In this document: positions 31,561 to 40,713 of the stretch, one piece after another
Numbering within the stretch: position 1 is the first letter of the stretch
Layout: the number at the start of each line of letters is the position of its first letter
From: an uncultured Gemmiger sp.
GTDB taxonomy: Bacteria > Bacillota > Clostridia > Oscillospirales > Ruminococcaceae
Assembly: GCA_944388125.1 (NCBI GenBank)
Contig: CALXHO010000015.1
Location: 1 to 44,645, forward strand
DNA length: 44,645 nt
Reading direction: 5' to 3'
Notes under the pieces: model-generated
Told to the model about the DNA's origin: nothing
The model's database searches: none
The model's input: the letters and a program-made list of their open reading frames with translations, nothing else
Made by a program: the position numbers and the translations under genes

Positions 31561-33033
31561 ATGAGAACCATCCAGGTCATGTTCGACACTCTGACCCGCA
31601 AGTTTCTGCCCAATTACGGCTGCGGCTGGGTGCAGATGCCGAATTTTGAACGCCTGAGCCGGTACTGTGTCCGGTTTGACAACTTCTACGCGGGGAGCAT
31701 GCCCTGCATGCCTGCCCGGCGGGAACTGCACACAGGCAAGTACAATTTCCTGCACCGCAGCTGGGGACCGCTGGAACCTTTTGACCGTTCGGTCTTTGAG
31801 ACGCTGCGTGCCAACGGCGTTTACACCCATCTGTGCACCGACCACTCCCACTACTGGGAGGACGGCGGCGCCACCTATCATAACCGCTACGATACCTGGG
31901 AGGGCTTCCGCGGGCAGGAGGGCGACCGGTATGTGGCCCATGACATCAAGGTGCCGCTGCCTGCCGGCCGCAATCCCCTCAACAAGACGGGCATCTCCAC
32001 CGATCAGCACTACCGCAACCGCCTGCGCCAGCAGACGGAGGAGGAAATGTCCGGCACAAAGACCTTTGCCGCCGGGTTGGATTTCCTGGCCGAGCACGCG
32101 GACCGGGACAACTGGTTCTTGCAGATCGAGTGCTTTGATCCCCACGAGCCCTTCTACGTGCCGCAGAAGTACCGGGAGCTCTACGGTCTGCCGGAGGAGG
32201 AGACCCTCAACTGGCCGCGGTACGGCCTGGTGCCCACCGGGGATTATCGTGAGGACCTGAAAAATGCCGCCCGGGAATATGCCGCCCTCATGACCATGTG
32301 CGACGTCCACCTGGGCCGGCTGCTGGATTTCCTGGACGAGCACGACATGTGGAAGGACACCGCCCTCATCGTCAACACCGACCACGGGTTCCTGCTGGGA
32401 GAGCACGACTTTTTGGGCAAGAACTTCTCCCCGCTGTATGACGAGCTGGCCCACCTGCCCTTCTTCCTGCACCTGCCGGGGCAGGGCGGCGGCAGCTGTG
32501 ACGCTCTGGCGGCCACGGTGGACATCGCCCCCACGCTGCTGGCGCTGTTCGGATGTTCGACCGAACCCATGGGGGAGATGGACGGCACCTCGCTGCTGCC
32601 CGCGCTGGAAGGCAAGGCGAGCCACGACACGGTGCTGTTCGGCGTGCACGGTTCCTACACCTGCTGCACCGACGGCCACATTGTCTACATGAAAGCCAAC
32701 GCCGCACCGGAAAACGGTCCCCTCTACGAGTACACCATGATGCCCACCAACATGCGCGGCTATTTCAGCGCCGAACAGCTGGCCGCCGCCGAGCTGGTGC
32801 CCGGCGGGCGCTATACAAACGGCCTGCCCTGCCTGCGCATGCCCCTCAAGTCTTTCTATAAGGCACAGAGCTTCGGGGACCGGCTGTACGACCTGGACAG
32901 CGATCCGGAACAGCTGTATGACCTTGCGGCGGAGGACGGAGCGCTGACCGCGCAGTGGAAAGCAAACCTTACCGGGGCGCTGCGCCGGGCGGGGGCGCCG
33001 GAGGAGGAATACCTCCGCCTGGGCCTGAAATGA
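31561..33033 (+). CDS. Cytoplasmic sulfatase-family protein with C-x-P-A-R motif (module B)
   Basis: This 490-residue protein is of the sulfatase superfamily. It starts MRTIQVMFDTLTRKF with the metal-binding Asp9 in place, leaving no room for a signal peptide. The modification motif reads PCMPARRELHTG (Cys49-x-Pro-Ala-Arg), a variant of C-x-P-S-R that the general C/S-x-P-x-R rule allows. TDHGFLLGEHDFLGK supplies the later metal ligands and DIAPTLLALFG is the family's mid-protein helix. It differs strongly from the module A enzyme. Located between EIIBC and the GH1 enzyme, it should act on imported phospho-sugars. It could also hydrolyse another ester, since the superfamily includes phosphodiesterases. 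ATG 31561 follows AAGGGAGG. Confidence 0.85.
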   Translation: MRTIQVMFDTLTRKFLPNYGCGWVQMPNFERLSRYCVRFDNFYAGSMPCMPARRELHTGKYNFLHRSWGPLEPFDRSVFETLRANGVYTHLCTDHSHYWEDGGATYHNRYDTWEGFRGQEGDRYVAHDIKVPLPAGRNPLNKTGISTDQHYRNRLRQQTEEEMSGTKTFAAGLDFLAEHADRDNWFLQIECFDPHEPFYVPQKYRELYGLPEEETLNWPRYGLVPTGDYREDLKNAAREYAALMTMCDVHLGRLLDFLDEHDMWKDTALIVNTDHGFLLGEHDFLGKNFSPLYDELAHLPFFLHLPGQGGGSCDALAATVDIAPTLLALFGCSTEPMGEMDGTSLLPALEGKASHDTVLFGVHGSYTCCTDGHIVYMKANAAPENGPLYEYTMMPTNMRGYFSAEQLAAAELVPGGRYTNGLPCLRMPLKSFYKAQSFGDRLYDLDSDPEQLYDLAAEDGALTAQWKANLTGALRRAGAPEEEYLRLGLK

Positions 33034-33107
33034 CAGACAATACGGACAACCAAACAAGATCCGGCAAGGCTGACTTTCCGCTCTTCCCCCACGGGGAGGG
33101 CGGGGAG

Positions 33108-33244
33108 CGGCTTTGCCGCTTTGTCCACCCTTTGATTCCCCGGCGGCAACAGGTCGGCTGCGGGGGGAGGATCCGTCGGATTTGGAGTGGACGCAAAACA
33201 GACGACCATGCTACAATGGCTGCGAGCCCGGACGGAATCCGGGC
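33108..33244 (+). promoter_or_regulatory. Intercistronic hairpins and possible internal promoter before GH1 gene
   Basis: The 255 bases between sulfatase B and the GH1 gene hold AGCGGC-TTT-GCCGCT followed by TTGT near 33108, a possible weak terminator. A candidate promoter TGGACG (33188-33193)-N18-TACAAT (33212-33217) follows, then a hairpin GCCCGGA-CGGAA-TCCGGGC (33226-33244). The GH1-TauE pair might therefore have its own start. Confidence 0.42.
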
Positions 33245-33255
33245 CCCGGGATTGA

Positions 33256-34728
<1,473 letters not shown>

Positions 34729-34793
34729 TTTTCCAATATGCGCTAATATATAAACCGAGTTAACAAATTTGGGAAATCAGGAGAGTGGAAGGA

Positions 34794-35591
34794 ATGCAGC
34801 AGATTCTGTTTTTCGTCGTGAGTTTACTGGCTTCGGTTGCAGGTGCCATCTGCGGCATCGGCGGCGGTGTCATCATCAAGCCGGTGCTGGACATGGCCCA
34901 TCTGGCCGATGTATCCACCATCAGCTTCCTTTCGGGATGCACGGTGCTGTCCATGAGCTGCTACTCGGTGGGCAAGTCCATGCTGGCCAAGGACAGCTCG
35001 GTGGACCTCAAGAGCGGCACCTATCTGGCGGTGGGCGCAGCCATCGGCGGTGTCTGCGGCCAGCAGCTCTTCGCCCTGGTGCGCAGCCTGTTTGAAAACC
35101 AGAATACCGTCGGTGCGGTGCAGGCCGCCTGCCTGTTCCTCATCACTCTCGGCACCCTGATCTACACCATCCGCAAGGCGAACATCCGCACCCTCAAGGT
35201 GGAGGGCCTTGTCCCCAGCGTGCTCATCGGCCTGGCCCTGGGCATCATGTCCAGCTTCCTGGGCATCGGCGGCGGCCCCATCAACCTGGTGGTCCTGGGC
35301 TACTTCTTCTCCATGCAGACCAAGACCGCGGCCCAGAACAGCCTCTACATCATCCTCTTCAGCCAGATCACCAACCTGCTCACCACCATCGTTGCGGGCA
35401 ACGTTCCCGACTTCGAGATCCTGACCCTGGTGCTGATGGTCTGCGGCGGCATCGGCGGCGGCATGATCGGCCGCTTCTTCAGCCGCCGGATGGACAACCG
35501 GGCGGTGGACAAGCTGTTCATCGGCCTGATGGTGGTCATCATGGCCATCAGCGTCTGGAACACCTGCCGCTACTCCGGCATCGTGATGTGA
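34794..35591 (+). CDS. TauE/SafE-family membrane permease
   Basis: This 265-residue protein has about eight hydrophobic segments and two copies of the family's glycine-rich motif: GAICGIGGGVIIKPVLD (near residue 18) and SSFLGIGGGPINLVVLG (near residue 157). The family exports sulfite, sulfoacetate or related sulfur anions and is widespread. Placement as the last gene of an operon with a sulfatase suggests it removes sulfate or sulfite released inside the cell. That link is inference. ATG 34794 is chosen because AGGAGA lies nine bases before it; GTG 34785 touches that site. The 65-base gap from the GH1 gene has no terminator. Confidence 0.85.
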   Translation: MQQILFFVVSLLASVAGAICGIGGGVIIKPVLDMAHLADVSTISFLSGCTVLSMSCYSVGKSMLAKDSSVDLKSGTYLAVGAAIGGVCGQQLFALVRSLFENQNTVGAVQAACLFLITLGTLIYTIRKANIRTLKVEGLVPSVLIGLALGIMSSFLGIGGGPINLVVLGYFFSMQTKTAAQNSLYIILFSQITNLLTTIVAGNVPDFEILTLVLMVCGGIGGGMIGRFFSRRMDNRAVDKLFIGLMVVIMAISVWNTCRYSGIVM

Positions 35592-35624
35592 TCGCCCGGT
35601 AATCCCGGTATAGAATAGGAACAG

Positions 35625-35668
35625 AACGCCCCGGTATACGGCTTCAAACCGTGTACCGGGGCGTTTGT
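35625..35668. terminator. Bidirectional terminator after module B
   Basis: AACGCCCCGGTATACGG (35625-35641) pairs with CCGTGTACCGGGGCGTT (35649-35665) with one mismatch region, followed by TGTCT. It lies between convergent stops at 35591 and 35693. Confidence 0.88.
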
Positions 35669-35692
35669 CTGTGCTGTGGAATTGTGGAATTC

Positions 35693-36172
35693 TCAGTCGC
35701 TGCGGGGACGCTGGGCCTTGGCGGTCATCTGCTCCACCCTCAGGCGGAGAATGGCAGTGTGGGCGACCCAGGTCTCGCTGAAGGGCAGCCCGCTGCCGCC
35801 GTAGTGCTCCATCAGGGCGGGCAGGGCCTCGGGGGCCTGGGCGGGGGACAGGCGCTCCAGCCTTCCCCGGCCGATGACGCTCTCATACTCCATGGTCCAG
35901 CCGCAGGCATCGGGGCCCGCGACCACCCTGTGGGAGCAGTCCATCTCAAAGGAGGCGCGGCAGTCCCGGGCGATCAGGTCATACTTGGTGCCCTCCGCCG
36001 CCCCGTGAAAGTAGAGGTACAAAACACCGTCCGCCTCCCGCATGCCGAAGTTGAGGGGAAGCAGATAGGGGTAGCCGTCGCTGCCGTTGAGGGCCAGGCG
36101 GCAGACGTCGCAGCGGCCCATGATGTCCAGCATTTCCTGCCGGTCGGTGATCTCACGGTCCTTTCTCCGCAT
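35693..36172 (-). CDS. Pyridoxamine 5'-phosphate oxidase-fold (flavin-binding) protein
   Basis: This 159-residue protein begins MRRKDREITDRQEMLDIM and has CRLALNGSDGYPYLLPLNFG, a split-barrel segment of the PNPOx-like/NimA group, and an acidic strand with YLYFHGAAEGTKYDLI. Such proteins bind FMN or a similar cofactor and often reduce nitro or other small compounds. The actual role is unknown. It overlaps or follows the sensor kinase gene: ATG 36181 would overlap the kinase stop (ATGA), but AGAAAGG lies nine bases before ATG 36172, so 36172 is preferred. Co-transcription with the two-component system is likely. Confidence 0.8.
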   Translation of the reverse strand: MRRKDREITDRQEMLDIMGRCDVCRLALNGSDGYPYLLPLNFGMREADGVLYLYFHGAAEGTKYDLIARDCRASFEMDCSHRVVAGPDACGWTMEYESVIGRGRLERLSPAQAPEALPALMEHYGGSGLPFSETWVAHTAILRLRVEQMTAKAQRPRSD

Positions 36173-36177
36173 GAAAC

Positions 36178-37548
36178 TCATCCTTTCTGTGTGTCGTCCG
36201 CCCCGCAGCGGGGGAGGGTAAAGGTGAAGGTACTGCCGCGGCCGGGGGAGCTCTCTGCCGTGATGGTGCCGCCGTGGGCCTCCACGATCCACCGGACCAT
36301 GGAAAGCCCCAGCCCGGCCCCCTTGCCGCTGTGGGAGGGATCCGCCTGCCAGAACCGCCGCCAGATCTTGTCCAGGTCCTCCGCCGCAATGCCGATGCCG
36401 TCGTCGGCCACCACGCCGGTGACGGTGTCTTCCCCGGCGGTGAGGGTCAGGGAGAGATGCCCGTTGTCCCGGCCGTACTTGACGCCGTTTTCCATCAGGT
36501 TCATGAGCATCCGCATGAGCAGCGTCTCGTCGCCGCAGACCTGAATGCCGGGGGCGATGTCCGCCGTCACCGTGATGCCCCGGGGGGCGGCCAGCTCCTG
36601 CTGTTCCTCCGCCACCGCCTCGGCCAGACTGCTCATGTCAAAGGGTTCTTTGTGGAGTACCTGCCGCCCGCTGTCCGCCCGGGCCAGCATGAGCAGCTGG
36701 GACAGCATGCCGGCCATCTTTTCCGCCTGCTTCTGGATGGAGCGCAGGGCGGCGCGGGTCTCGGCGGGGGAGCGGTCCTCCTCCAGGGCGTCCTCGCACT
36801 GGGAGAGGATGACCGCCGTGGGGGTGCGCAGCTCGTGGGAGGCATCCGAGACAAACTGTTTCTCGCTGTCAAAGGCGGCTTCCAGCCGGCCGAACATCCG
36901 GTTGAATTCGTCGGCCAGCACATGCACGTCGTCCTTGCCGGGGGCCAGGTCGATGCGCCGGGACAGGTCGTTGCCCCGGCCGATCTCCCGGGCGGTCTGG
37001 GTGATCTGCCGCACCGGCAAAAGGGCCCGGCGGGTCAGCCAGTAGCCGCCCACCGCTGCCAGCAGGATGTAGAAGGGAAACACAATCACCGCCAGCCGCA
37101 GCAGGGTGGTGATGGTGGAATCCACCTCATCCACCGCGGCCACGGTGCGCACCCAGACGCTGACGCCGTCGGTGGTGCGGCAGGCGTCGTAGACATACCA
37201 TCTGCCGCCGGAGTCGGTGACTTCCCGCAGGGCGGAATCGGCAAAGACCACCGAGTTGTCGAACCGCCGGGGCACTGCCCCGTACAGCGGCAGGCCCTGG
37301 GCGTCGTATACCGAGAGATAGACGCCCTCCCGGAAGTATTCCAGGTCCTCGTCGATCTCGGCGGCGCCGCTCCGGATGCGAATATCTTCCCATGAGGCCT
37401 CGGCCATGTCGGTCATGCGGCCCTTGGTGGCGGCCAGCGCCGACTGCCCGCCCATATAAAATAGGAATACCAGGCCGGTGACGGCCAGGGCGGCCATCAG
37501 CACCGTGAACCACAGTGTCACCCGCAGCTGGATGGAAAACCGCTTCAT
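36178..37548 (-). CDS. Sensor histidine kinase
   Basis: This 456-residue protein has two membrane helices (about 10-32 and 148-172) flanking an extracytoplasmic domain of about 115 residues. A HAMP region and the dimerisation domain follow, with the phospho-accepting His238 in SDASHELRTP. The HATPase domain has an N box (MNLMENGVKYG), DDGIGI (G1) and GAGLGLS (G2). It should phosphorylate the response regulator encoded 5' to it, with which it overlaps by four bases (ATGA). ATG 37548 follows GGGAGGAAGC. The stimulus is unknown; the ligand domain shows no family I recognise. Confidence 0.94.
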   Translation of the reverse strand: MKRFSIQLRVTLWFTVLMAALAVTGLVFLFYMGGQSALAATKGRMTDMAEASWEDIRIRSGAAEIDEDLEYFREGVYLSVYDAQGLPLYGAVPRRFDNSVVFADSALREVTDSGGRWYVYDACRTTDGVSVWVRTVAAVDEVDSTITTLLRLAVIVFPFYILLAAVGGYWLTRRALLPVRQITQTAREIGRGNDLSRRIDLAPGKDDVHVLADEFNRMFGRLEAAFDSEKQFVSDASHELRTPTAVILSQCEDALEEDRSPAETRAALRSIQKQAEKMAGMLSQLLMLARADSGRQVLHKEPFDMSSLAEAVAEEQQELAAPRGITVTADIAPGIQVCGDETLLMRMLMNLMENGVKYGRDNGHLSLTLTAGEDTVTGVVADDGIGIAAEDLDKIWRRFWQADPSHSGKGAGLGLSMVRWIVEAHGGTITAESSPGRGSTFTFTLPRCGADDTQKG

Positions 37549-38219
37549 GCTTCCTCCCGCAAAACATAGCCCGCGCCGCGCACCGTGTGGATCAGTTTAG
37601 GAGTATGGCCGTCGTCCAGCTTTTTGCGCAGGTAGCGGATGTAGACGTCCACCACATTGGAGGACCCTTCGTAGTCGTAGTTCCAGATATGGCGGCAGAT
37701 CTTGTCCCGGGACAGAACAATGCCCTGGTTGCGGATGAGGTATTCCAGAATGTCAAACTCCCGGGCGGACAGGGCGATGGCCTCGCCGCCCCGCTGCACC
37801 GTCCGGGCGGAACAGTCCACCGCCAGATCTGCTACCGTGAACACGTCGCTGGTACTGCCGCTGCTGCGCCGCAGCATGACCCGTAGCCGTGCCAGCAGCT
37901 CGTCAAAGGCAAAGGGCTTGACCAGATAGTCGTCCGCCCCCGCGTCCAGTCCGGTGACCCGGTCCTCGATGCCGCCCCGGGCGGTCAGCAGCAACACGGG
38001 GGTGGCATTGTGTCCGGCACGCATCCGGCGCAGCACCTCCAGCCCGCTGATGCCGGGCAGCATGACATCCAGCACCACTGCGTCGTACTCGGCACCCCCG
38101 AGATAGTCCAGGGCGTCGGTGCCCGACAGGCAGGCATCCACACTGTAATGGGCCTGTTCCAGACGTTTTTTCAGCAGCCGGTTGAGTTCTGGCTCATCTT
38201 CCACGATCAGAATACGCAA
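37545..38219 (-). CDS. OmpR/PhoB-family response regulator
   Basis: This 224-residue protein has a receiver domain with acidic Asp8/Glu7 pocket (LIVEDE), phospho-acceptor Asp51 (VVLDVMLP) and Lys in LVKPFAF. The winged-helix domain (about 125-220) has REFDILEYLIRNQG and a final VRGAGYVL. It pairs with the kinase it overlaps. The start is TTG 38219, positioned after GGTGGAG, because no ATG fits the conserved start. An in-frame ATG 60 bases further upstream lacks a ribosome binding site. The OmpR-type direct repeat found before the PepSY lipoprotein gene (24.0 kb) is a candidate target, but that is inference. Confidence 0.93.
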   Translation of the reverse strand: MRILIVEDEPELNRLLKKRLEQAHYSVDACLSGTDALDYLGGAEYDAVVLDVMLPGISGLEVLRRMRAGHNATPVLLLTARGGIEDRVTGLDAGADDYLVKPFAFDELLARLRVMLRRSSGSTSDVFTVADLAVDCSARTVQRGGEAIALSAREFDILEYLIRNQGIVLSRDKICRHIWNYDYEGSSNVVDVYIRYLRKKLDDGHTPKLIHTVRGAGYVLREEA

Positions 38220-38358
38220 ACCACAATCTCCACCTTTCCCGGTCAGATTTGCCCCTGCGGGACAGATCCTGTTTATCATGGATTCTGCTTCCTATTTTGT
38301 CATAAAACCGGGGCGGGGACAAGGGGCAATTGATTTTGGCGGAGGCTGTCGTTTTCTG

Positions 38359-38387
38359 TTGACACACCAGGCTCATCATGTTAGAAT
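38359..38387 (+). promoter_or_regulatory. Promoter of the pyr operon
   Basis: TTGACA (38359-38364), 17 bases, TAGAAT (38382-38387): a near-consensus sigma-A promoter. The transcript would have a 215-base leader before pyrC. Confidence 0.85.
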
Positions 38388-38450
38388 ATATAAAATCTGT
38401 GCCGCAGCAGGCAAACTGCGCACAAACAAGCGAAAGGAGCGTCGCCGTCC

Positions 38451-38537
38451 ATGCTGTGTGTTTCCCGTTTCCGCTATCCCAGCGGTGAAAAGAATGGTAT
38501 GGCGGCGCTGTTTGGTTTCGCCGTGGTCTTGTTTTGA
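38451..38537 (+). CDS. Putative pyr leader peptide, 28 residues
   Basis: This short reading frame starts at ATG 38451 behind AAAGGAG (38433-38439, about 11 bases before it). The product starts MLCVSRFRYPSGEKNG and ends GFAVVLF; the stop TGA is at 38535-38537. The stop touches the base of the attenuator hairpin. The second half of the frame is rich in T (TTTGGTTTC, GTCTTGTTTTGA). In the enterobacterial pyrBI leader a similar peptide, stopping by the terminator, lets a close-following ribosome disrupt the hairpin when UTP is low. Here the layout is the same, but no homology to PyrL is visible. Confidence 0.6.
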   Translation: MLCVSRFRYPSGEKNGMAALFGFAVVLF

Positions 38538-38566
38538 CTTTTCCTTTCGGGGAAAAGTTTTTTTTT
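38537..38566 (+). terminator. Leader attenuator (intrinsic terminator) before pyrC
   Basis: ACTTTTCC (38537-38544) pairs with GGAAAAGT (38551-38558) around TTTCGG, followed by eight more T (to 38566). It lies between the leader ORF stop and pyrC (38611), so it must be bypassed for pyr expression. Confidence 0.85.
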
Positions 38567-38610
38567 GCCCAAACGCCGTCCAAGCGGCCGAAAAAACGGA
38601 GGTAACACGG

Positions 38611-39807
38611 ATGATCGTCAAGCATGCCAAGGATGTGAACGGAACCAACTGTGACGTGTGGATCCGCGATGGCAAGATCCGCGCATTCGGCGTGGACCTG
38701 CCCGTCCCGGAAGGGGAGCGGGTGATCGAGGCCAAGGGCCTGATCCTGATGCCCGCCTTCATCGACACCCACTGCCACTGGCGCACGCCGGGCTTTGAGT
38801 ACAAGGAGGACATCGCCACCGGCAGCGCGGCTGCCGCGGCAGGCGGGTATACCTTCGTCAACCTGATGCCCAACACCAAGCCGGTGTGCTCCTCGGCCGA
38901 GATCGCCCATGAGGTCATGGCCAAGGCAAAGGAGGTCGGCCTGTGCGACTGCAACCAGACCGTCTCCATCACCAAGAACTTTGACGGCAAGACGCTGGAC
39001 CATCTGCTGGAACTGCCTGACGATCTGCGCTGCATCTCGGAGGACGGCAACGGCGTCATGGATAATGCCGTCATGGCAAGGGCTTTCGCCATCGCCACCG
39101 ACCGGAGCCTCATCGTCATGTCCCACGCCGAGGACCGGGAGATCAGCCCCTGGGACTACCGCCTGGCCGAGAACATCGAGACGGTGCGCAACTGCCACCT
39201 GGCCGAGTACTACGGCACCCGCCTGCACATGTGCCATGTCTCCACCAAGGAGGCCATCCGCGCCATCCGTCAGGCCCAGTACAGCGGCGCCCGGGTGACC
39301 TGCGAGGTCACACCCCATCACCTGTGGTTTGACGACAGCCGCCTGCAGTACAAGGTCAACCCGCCCATCCGCAAGGCCGACGACGTGGAGGCCCTGGTGG
39401 AAGGTATCCGCAACGGCACGGTGAGCTGCATCGGCACCGACCACGCCCCCCACACTGCGGAGGACAAGGCCAGGGGTGCCGCGGGCATGGTAGGGCTGGA
39501 GACCGCCTTTGCCGTCTGCTACACCAAGCTCTGCCGGGAATGCGGCCTGCCGCTGGAACACCTGAGCGCCCTTATGAGCGCAGGCCCCGCCGGCGTACTG
39601 GGCCTGTCCACCAAGGGCCTGCTGGCCCCCGGCTTTGACGCCGACCTGGTGCTGGTGGACATCGACCATATGTTTACGGTGCATGCCGACGAGCTGCACT
39701 CCAAGAGCAAGAACTGCCCCTACGACGGCCAGAGCTTCTACGGCAAGGTCATGCTGACCCTGAAAGCCGGCAAGGAGACCTACCGCAGCGCCGACTTCAA
39801 GGGCTGA
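38611..39807 (+). CDS. pyrC: Dihydroorotase
   Basis: This 398-residue amidohydrolase closes N-carbamoyl-aspartate to dihydroorotate. The zinc-site motif reads DTHCHWRTPG (usual D-x-H-x-H-x-R). ATGSAAAAAGGYTFVNLMPNT and the later EVTPHHLWFDDS and GTDHAPHT segments supply further metal ligands and the catalytic Asp. ATG 38611 follows GGAGG. An in-frame extension to 38182 spans the promoter and terminator and is rejected. It is the first gene of the pyr operon, after the attenuator. Confidence 0.94.
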   Translation: MIVKHAKDVNGTNCDVWIRDGKIRAFGVDLPVPEGERVIEAKGLILMPAFIDTHCHWRTPGFEYKEDIATGSAAAAAGGYTFVNLMPNTKPVCSSAEIAHEVMAKAKEVGLCDCNQTVSITKNFDGKTLDHLLELPDDLRCISEDGNGVMDNAVMARAFAIATDRSLIVMSHAEDREISPWDYRLAENIETVRNCHLAEYYGTRLHMCHVSTKEAIRAIRQAQYSGARVTCEVTPHHLWFDDSRLQYKVNPPIRKADDVEALVEGIRNGTVSCIGTDHAPHTAEDKARGAAGMVGLETAFAVCYTKLCRECGLPLEHLSALMSAGPAGVLGLSTKGLLAPGFDADLVLVDIDHMFTVHADELHSKSKNCPYDGQSFYGKVMLTLKAGKETYRSADFKG

Positions 39808-39852
39808 GATAGACAAAGGGATACACAGGAGAACAAAAGGAGCTGGAAAACA

Positions 39853-40713
39853 ATGACCAACATGGACAAACTGTACGACAGCGTTGCAAAGAACGGCCCC
39901 GTCTGCGTCGGGCTGGACACCGAGATTTCCTACCTGCCCGAGACCGACACGGCGCTCACCGCAGGGGAGAACATCGTGGCCTTCAACCGCCGCCTGATCG
40001 ACGCCACCAAGGGTGTGGCGGGCTGCTACAAGGTGCAGATCGCCTACTATGAGTCCCTGGGCATGGACGGCATGCTGGCCTACCAGCAGACCCTCAAGAT
40101 GGCCCGCGCCACCGGCCTGCCGGTCATTGCCGACATCAAGCGCGGCGACATTGCCAAGACCGCCGAGATGTATGCCAAGGCCCACTTCACCGGTGACTTC
40201 GAGGCCGACATCGTCACCCTGGCCCCCTACATGGGCCTCGACTCCATCGTGCCCTACCTGCCCTACTGCAAGGACCAGGGCAAGGGCGTGTTTGTGCTCT
40301 GCCGCACCTCCAACCCCGGCCGCATGGATTTTGAGTATCAGACCCTGGCCGACGGCCGCACCGTCTACACCATGGTGGGCGACGCCCTGACCAAGCTGGG
40401 CGCCGACTACATGGGCGAGCGGGGCTACTCTTCGGTGGGCCTGGTCATCGGCGGCACCACCGGCGAGGAAGCCTCCGAGATCCGCGCCCGCTACCAGGAC
40501 ACCTTCTTCCTGATCCCCGGCTACGGCGCCCAGGGCGGCAAGGCCAGCGATATCGCCCTCTACATGAAGCAGGGCAACGGCGGCGTGGTCAACTCCAGCC
40601 GCGGCATCCTGCTGGCCTGGAAGAAGCAGCCCGGCGTCGCCTTCGACGAGGCCGCCTACAACGAGTGCGTGCGTATGAGGGAGGATATCCAGAGTGAGTG
40701 CAACAAGCTGTAA
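39853..40713 (+). CDS. pyrF: Orotidine 5'-phosphate decarboxylase
   Basis: This 286-residue enzyme converts OMP to UMP. The catalytic Asp-Lys-Asp array is in VIADIKRGDIAKTAEMYA (Lys from KRGD). VCVGLDTEISYLP near the start and YKVQIAYYESLGMDG identify the longer bacterial/archaeal type (about 280 residues) rather than the short 230-residue form. The last 20 bases overlap the pyrK start. The ribosome binding site is AAAAGGAG. Confidence 0.94.
   Translation: MTNMDKLYDSVAKNGPVCVGLDTEISYLPETDTALTAGENIVAFNRRLIDATKGVAGCYKVQIAYYESLGMDGMLAYQQTLKMARATGLPVIADIKRGDIAKTAEMYAKAHFTGDFEADIVTLAPYMGLDSIVPYLPYCKDQGKGVFVLCRTSNPGRMDFEYQTLADGRTVYTMVGDALTKLGADYMGERGYSSVGLVIGGTTGEEASEIRARYQDTFFLIPGYGAQGGKASDIALYMKQGNGGVVNSSRGILLAWKKQPGVAFDEAAYNECVRMREDIQSECNKL

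Noticed and set aside
38388-38610. PyrR-binding anti-terminator in the pyr leader
   Set aside because: No recognisable conserved PyrR-binding loop was seen; the leader ORF plus terminator explains the region better. A covariance search would settle it.
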